Origin: an uncultured Bacillaceae bacterium
Lineage (GTDB): Bacteria > Bacillota > Bacilli > Bacillales > Caldibacillaceae
Reading direction: 5' to 3'
Assembly: GCA_937934645.1 (NCBI GenBank)
Contig: CALGYZ010000047.1
Span: forward strand, 1-64,000
DNA length: 64,000 nucleotides
How positions within the stretch are numbered: the stretch's first letter is position 1; every line of letters starts with the position of its first letter. The notes beneath the pieces were generated by a model that saw only the letters and a program-made list of their open reading frames with translations, was not told where the DNA came from and ran no database searches. The position numbers and the translations under genes were made by a program. Below are positions 61,859-64,000 of this stretch, piece after piece.

Positions 61859-62370
61859 ATATTAAAACCGGGATTCCGGATGTTGATAGATTGGAATCGT
61901 TTCAAGGATATTTTAGAAATGATCATCTTGGTCAGTTCAGTTAAACTTATTTCCCGACTGTTTTTTCAATGTTTACAGACTTTTAAAAGACATTTATTAA
62001 GAAATAATATGATTAAACATCCATTAGTCAGAGCATAAAGACCAAAACAGAGTTTTCCCAGTGGCGTTTTGTCCGATAGATGTGATAAAACGGCTATTCA
62101 CAGTTTAATTCATTAAAAAAGTGTCCATTAACAACGATTTAATGGACATGATGATAAAATTACCTGTAATCAATGGTAAAAAGGGATATCCTAATGGACA
62201 AAACAAGTTATTTTCCGGTAACTGAATAACCGTATCCTCCCAATTTTTGGCCGAGTGCTTTTTTTGTGCATGAACATCCCGTTTGCTGTCACCTTTAGAT
62301 CTCCCACCGTTTTGTCTGATCACATAAAAAAGCATTGCCTGTATAGAGAGGCTTTGCTATTTATGGATGT
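61859..62370. other. non-coding stretch between NERD gene and spoIIR
   Basis: About 510 bases without a supported gene. It holds repeat copy B (62003-62288) and ends at the spoIIR terminator. Confidence 0.6.
62003..62288 (+). repeat. long direct repeat, copy B (right of NERD gene)
   Basis: About 286 bases in the same orientation as copy A, aligning with it through ACGGCTATTCACAGT (62090-62104), AAAAAAGTGTCCATTA, ATGGACAAAACAAG and TTTTCCGGTAACTGAATAA. Together with A it brackets the NERD gene. Confidence 0.65.
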
Positions 62371-62404
62371 AAAAACTGCTGTCCAATAAAGCAGACAGCA
62401 GTTT
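62371..62404 (-). terminator. terminator of spoIIR
   Basis: Perfect 11-base stem AAACTGCTGTC / GACAGCAGTTT with a 10-base loop, overlapping the spoIIR stop codon; a short T-run follows on the minus strand. Confidence 0.8.
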
Positions 62405-63059
62405 ACGAAAACAACCGTTTGAAAAACTCCAGCAGGAAAAACTTTACTTCCACTTCTTCTTCCTCTTCGGCGATAAACAACTCTTGTCCGTCATCGTTTG
62501 TTCCGTCTTTTCCTTCTTTTTGCCCTTCATCTTCAAGTCCGTCGCTGACTGCAGAACCGCTGGAAAAGTCAAGGAAACATAACGGCGGAAAGAGAACGCA
62601 CCACCAGTTTGCCCCAGCTCCTTTACCGATTGTAATCAGCACCGCTTCATAACTGCCAGCCGGATACAAAAAGTTACCATACAATTTTGTCGGGAAATCT
62701 ACTTTGCCGAATTCTACTTTTACCGGTTGCTTTATATTATTTTCCGCTAACACATTTTGCGCGATCATTTCCAGTTCGTCCAGATTATTGACAATTGATG
62801 TCCGGGCTTCTTCGATCGAAGTTAAACCGCTGACCCATTCCGTGATTTGCTCATTGACCCGGTCCCGGACGATCCGTTTGATTTTTTGATCTTCGGCGGA
62901 GTTGCTGTTGGCTAAAATGCGGAGCCGGATCGCCTCACTTGGAATAACGATAACATCTTCTTGTTCTGCAAATGACTTCGGTATATATAAACTGGATATA
63001 CTCCCCAAGGTAACGAGAACGAAGAAAATAATCAGTGCATATTTCTTTTTTTGAACCAT
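62403..63059 (-). CDS. spoIIR: stage II sporulation protein R
   Basis: Forespore-made secreted signal that turns on SpoIIGA and thereby processing of pro-sigma-E in the mother cell. The 218-residue protein has a signal peptide (about 1-31), then SEAIRLRILANSNSAEDQKI, VRDRVNEQITEWVSGL and GAGANWWCVLFPPLCFLDFS, the family's hallmark segments. The C-terminal tail is acidic, with a run of Glu, then ends FLLEFFKRLFS. GGGAGAG precedes the ATG. It is convergent with the NERD gene and divergent from tsaC/ywlC. Confidence 0.95.
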   Translation of the reverse strand: MVQKKKYALIIFFVLVTLGSISSLYIPKSFAEQEDVIVIPSEAIRLRILANSNSAEDQKIKRIVRDRVNEQITEWVSGLTSIEEARTSIVNNLDELEMIAQNVLAENNIKQPVKVEFGKVDFPTKLYGNFLYPAGSYEAVLITIGKGAGANWWCVLFPPLCFLDFSSGSAVSDGLEDEGQKEGKDGTNDDGQELFIAEEEEEVEVKFFLLEFFKRLFS

Positions 63060-63207
63060 TGTACTTCTCTCCCTTCTTCAGTAACCCAGTCTTAACCAAA
63101 TCTATAAAACTTATACATGGAAAAAATTTTTCCGGGCAGGAAGTAAAGAGATTTATAGAAGCGCAATTTTCCCGGCCGGAAAATGGCTATAATATAAATG
63201 GGAAAAA

Positions 63208-63450
63208 TGTGGATAAAAATGGGGTTATTAACATAATTATCCACAGTATGTACAAAAGTTATTAACAGTCTGTGGATTACTTATTTTTTGAACGTGGAAA
63301 ATTTGCAAGCAGTTTTAGTGCAAAGGGTGAAGTTATGTATAATAGTGGGTATGACGGAAAACTTTTATTTTACATAAAGAAGGAGATTTGCATGGAGACA
63401 AAAGTTTGGAAAGTGGATAACTTTGTGGAAAACTTATACACATATCCACA
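63208..63450. promoter_or_regulatory. DnaA-box cluster upstream of and inside ywlC
   Basis: Two perfect boxes, TGTGGATAA (63208-63216) and TTATCCACA (63237-63245), lie 20 bases apart in opposite orientation. Near-matches follow: TGTGGATTA (63271-63279), AGTGGATAA (63412-63420), TGTGGAAAA (63424-63432), TTATACACA (63434-63442, fits TTWTNCACA) and ATATCCACA (63442-63450). Seven boxes in 243 bases is far above chance. The ywlC locus is one of the known DnaA-binding clusters outside oriC in B. subtilis. Confidence 0.85.
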
Positions 63451-64000
63451 AATTAAGGAAGCGGCACAATTGCTGAGGAAAAATGAGCTTGTCGCTTTTC
63501 CGACGGAGACCGTGTACGGATTGGGAGCCAATGCGTTAAGCGATGAGGCTGTGGAAAAAATATATCAAGCGAAAGGAAGACCTAGTGACAATCCGTTAAT
63601 TGTTCATATAAGCAGATTAGAAGATGTGAAAAAGTATGCTGAAGAAATAACGGAAACGGCTGAAACATTGATGCAAACCTTTTGGCCGGGGCCGTTAACC
63701 GTCATATTAAAAGTAAAAAAAGGGGTTCTGTCAAAGAAGGTAACAGCCGGACTGGATACAGTCGGAATCCGGATGCCGGACCATCCGGTGGCCCTTGCAT
63801 TAATTGAAGCGAGCGGCCTGCCGGTTGCCGCGCCGAGTGCCAATATATCAGGAAAACCGAGCCCGACTGAGTTCCGGCATGTGTACCGGGATTTAAACGG
63901 AAAAATTGCCGGAATCATCGACGGAGGGAAAACGGGGATCGGAGTCGAATCTACGGTTGTCGATTGTACCGGGGAAATTCCGATGATCCTGCGTCCGGGC
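63392..64000 (+). CDS. ywlC: L-threonylcarbamoyladenylate synthase (TsaC/Sua5, YwlC), partial at window end
   Basis: Makes threonylcarbamoyl-AMP for the t6A modification of tRNAs that read ANN codons. The frame is open for 203 codons up to the window edge, with the YrdC-fold segments LVAFPTETVYGLGANALSD, KGRPSDNPLIVHI, TFWPGPLTVILKVKKG, GIRMPDHPVALALIE, PVAAPSANISGKPSPT and IGVESTVVDCTG. Family members of the Sua5 type are about 340 residues, with a C-terminal domain that would lie beyond the window. AAGGAG stands seven bases before the ATG. Several DnaA boxes fall within its first codons. Confidence 0.95.
   Translation, partial: METKVWKVDNFVENLYTYPQIKEAAQLLRKNELVAFPTETVYGLGANALSDEAVEKIYQAKGRPSDNPLIVHISRLEDVKKYAEEITETAETLMQTFWPGPLTVILKVKKGVLSKKVTAGLDTVGIRMPDHPVALALIEASGLPVAAPSANISGKPSPTEFRHVYRDLNGKIAGIIDGGKTGIGVESTVVDCTGEIPMILRPG

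Noticed and set aside
63208..63450. DnaA-box cluster taken as the replication origin
   Set aside because: No dnaA, dnaN, rpmH or AT-rich unwinding element with DnaA-trios nearby; the locus matches a known secondary DnaA-binding site instead.

Overview
The window is a chromosomal segment from an endospore-forming member of the Bacillaceae (Firmicutes) with moderate G+C content. The support is gene content (spo0F, spoIIR, cwlJ, gerQ, rsfA, bacillithiol enzyme BshB2, delta subunit RpoE, coproheme decarboxylase HemQ), strong purine-rich ribosome binding sites, frequent TTG/GTG starts, and a gene order that follows the Bacillus subtilis ywdI-to-ywlC region. No rRNA, tRNA, CRISPR array or intact transposase was seen. 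The species cannot be named from the sequence alone.

Layout. 0.1-6.4 kb: transport genes (a YhfA-like permease, ZupT, a PyrR-controlled uracil permease, and a DUF485/acetate-type symporter pair whose symporter has an in-frame amber codon). 6.4-13.9 kb: peptidase T, a GT8 glycosyltransferase, a lipid-linked glycosylation pair (GT2 plus a large membrane protein), a universal stress protein, a CNNM/CBS protein and a small coiled-coil protein. 14-21.8 kb: CoA-transferase with a LytTR regulator, a GntR/DUF1648/CPBP module, an alpha-glucosidase, and BshB2/YojF. 22-34.4 kb: a block matching B. subtilis ywdI-ywdK-gerQ-cwlJ, hemQ-pta-lipL-rsfA, ywfO-ywgA, a site-2 protease, ywhD and pbpG. 34.6-47.7 kb: ywiB-argS, then a fatty-acid/branched-acyl operon (FadF, thiolase, 3-hydroxyacyl-CoA dehydrogenase, two acyl-CoA dehydrogenases, a TetR regulator, fused isobutyryl-CoA mutase IcmF) with two matching palindromic operators. 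47.8-60.3 kb: rpoE, pyrG, ywjG, spo0F, fbaA, murAB, glpX, rho, rpmE, tdk, prfA, prmC. 60.3-62.3 kb: a low-coding island holding a NERD-domain gene flanked by long direct repeats. 62.4-64 kb: spoIIR, a dense DnaA-box cluster and the start of tsaC/ywlC.

Regulation can be read directly at several sites. There is a PyrR anti-antiterminator plus terminator before the uracil permease. The pyrG promoter has the GGGC start and CTCCC terminator needed for CTP-sensed reiterative attenuation. A sigma-H promoter with Spo0A boxes precedes spo0F, FadR-like operators sit in the acyl-CoA operon, a palindrome overlaps the gntR promoter, and another palindrome follows the glpX -10 element.

The least ordinary parts are the repeat-flanked NERD island between prmC and spoIIR, the three disrupted genes (amber in the symporter, opal in the NERD gene, frameshift in a DUF4230 gene), and the DnaA-box cluster. 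I did not find a clearly new multi-gene system. The NERD/repeat island is the best candidate for something undescribed.
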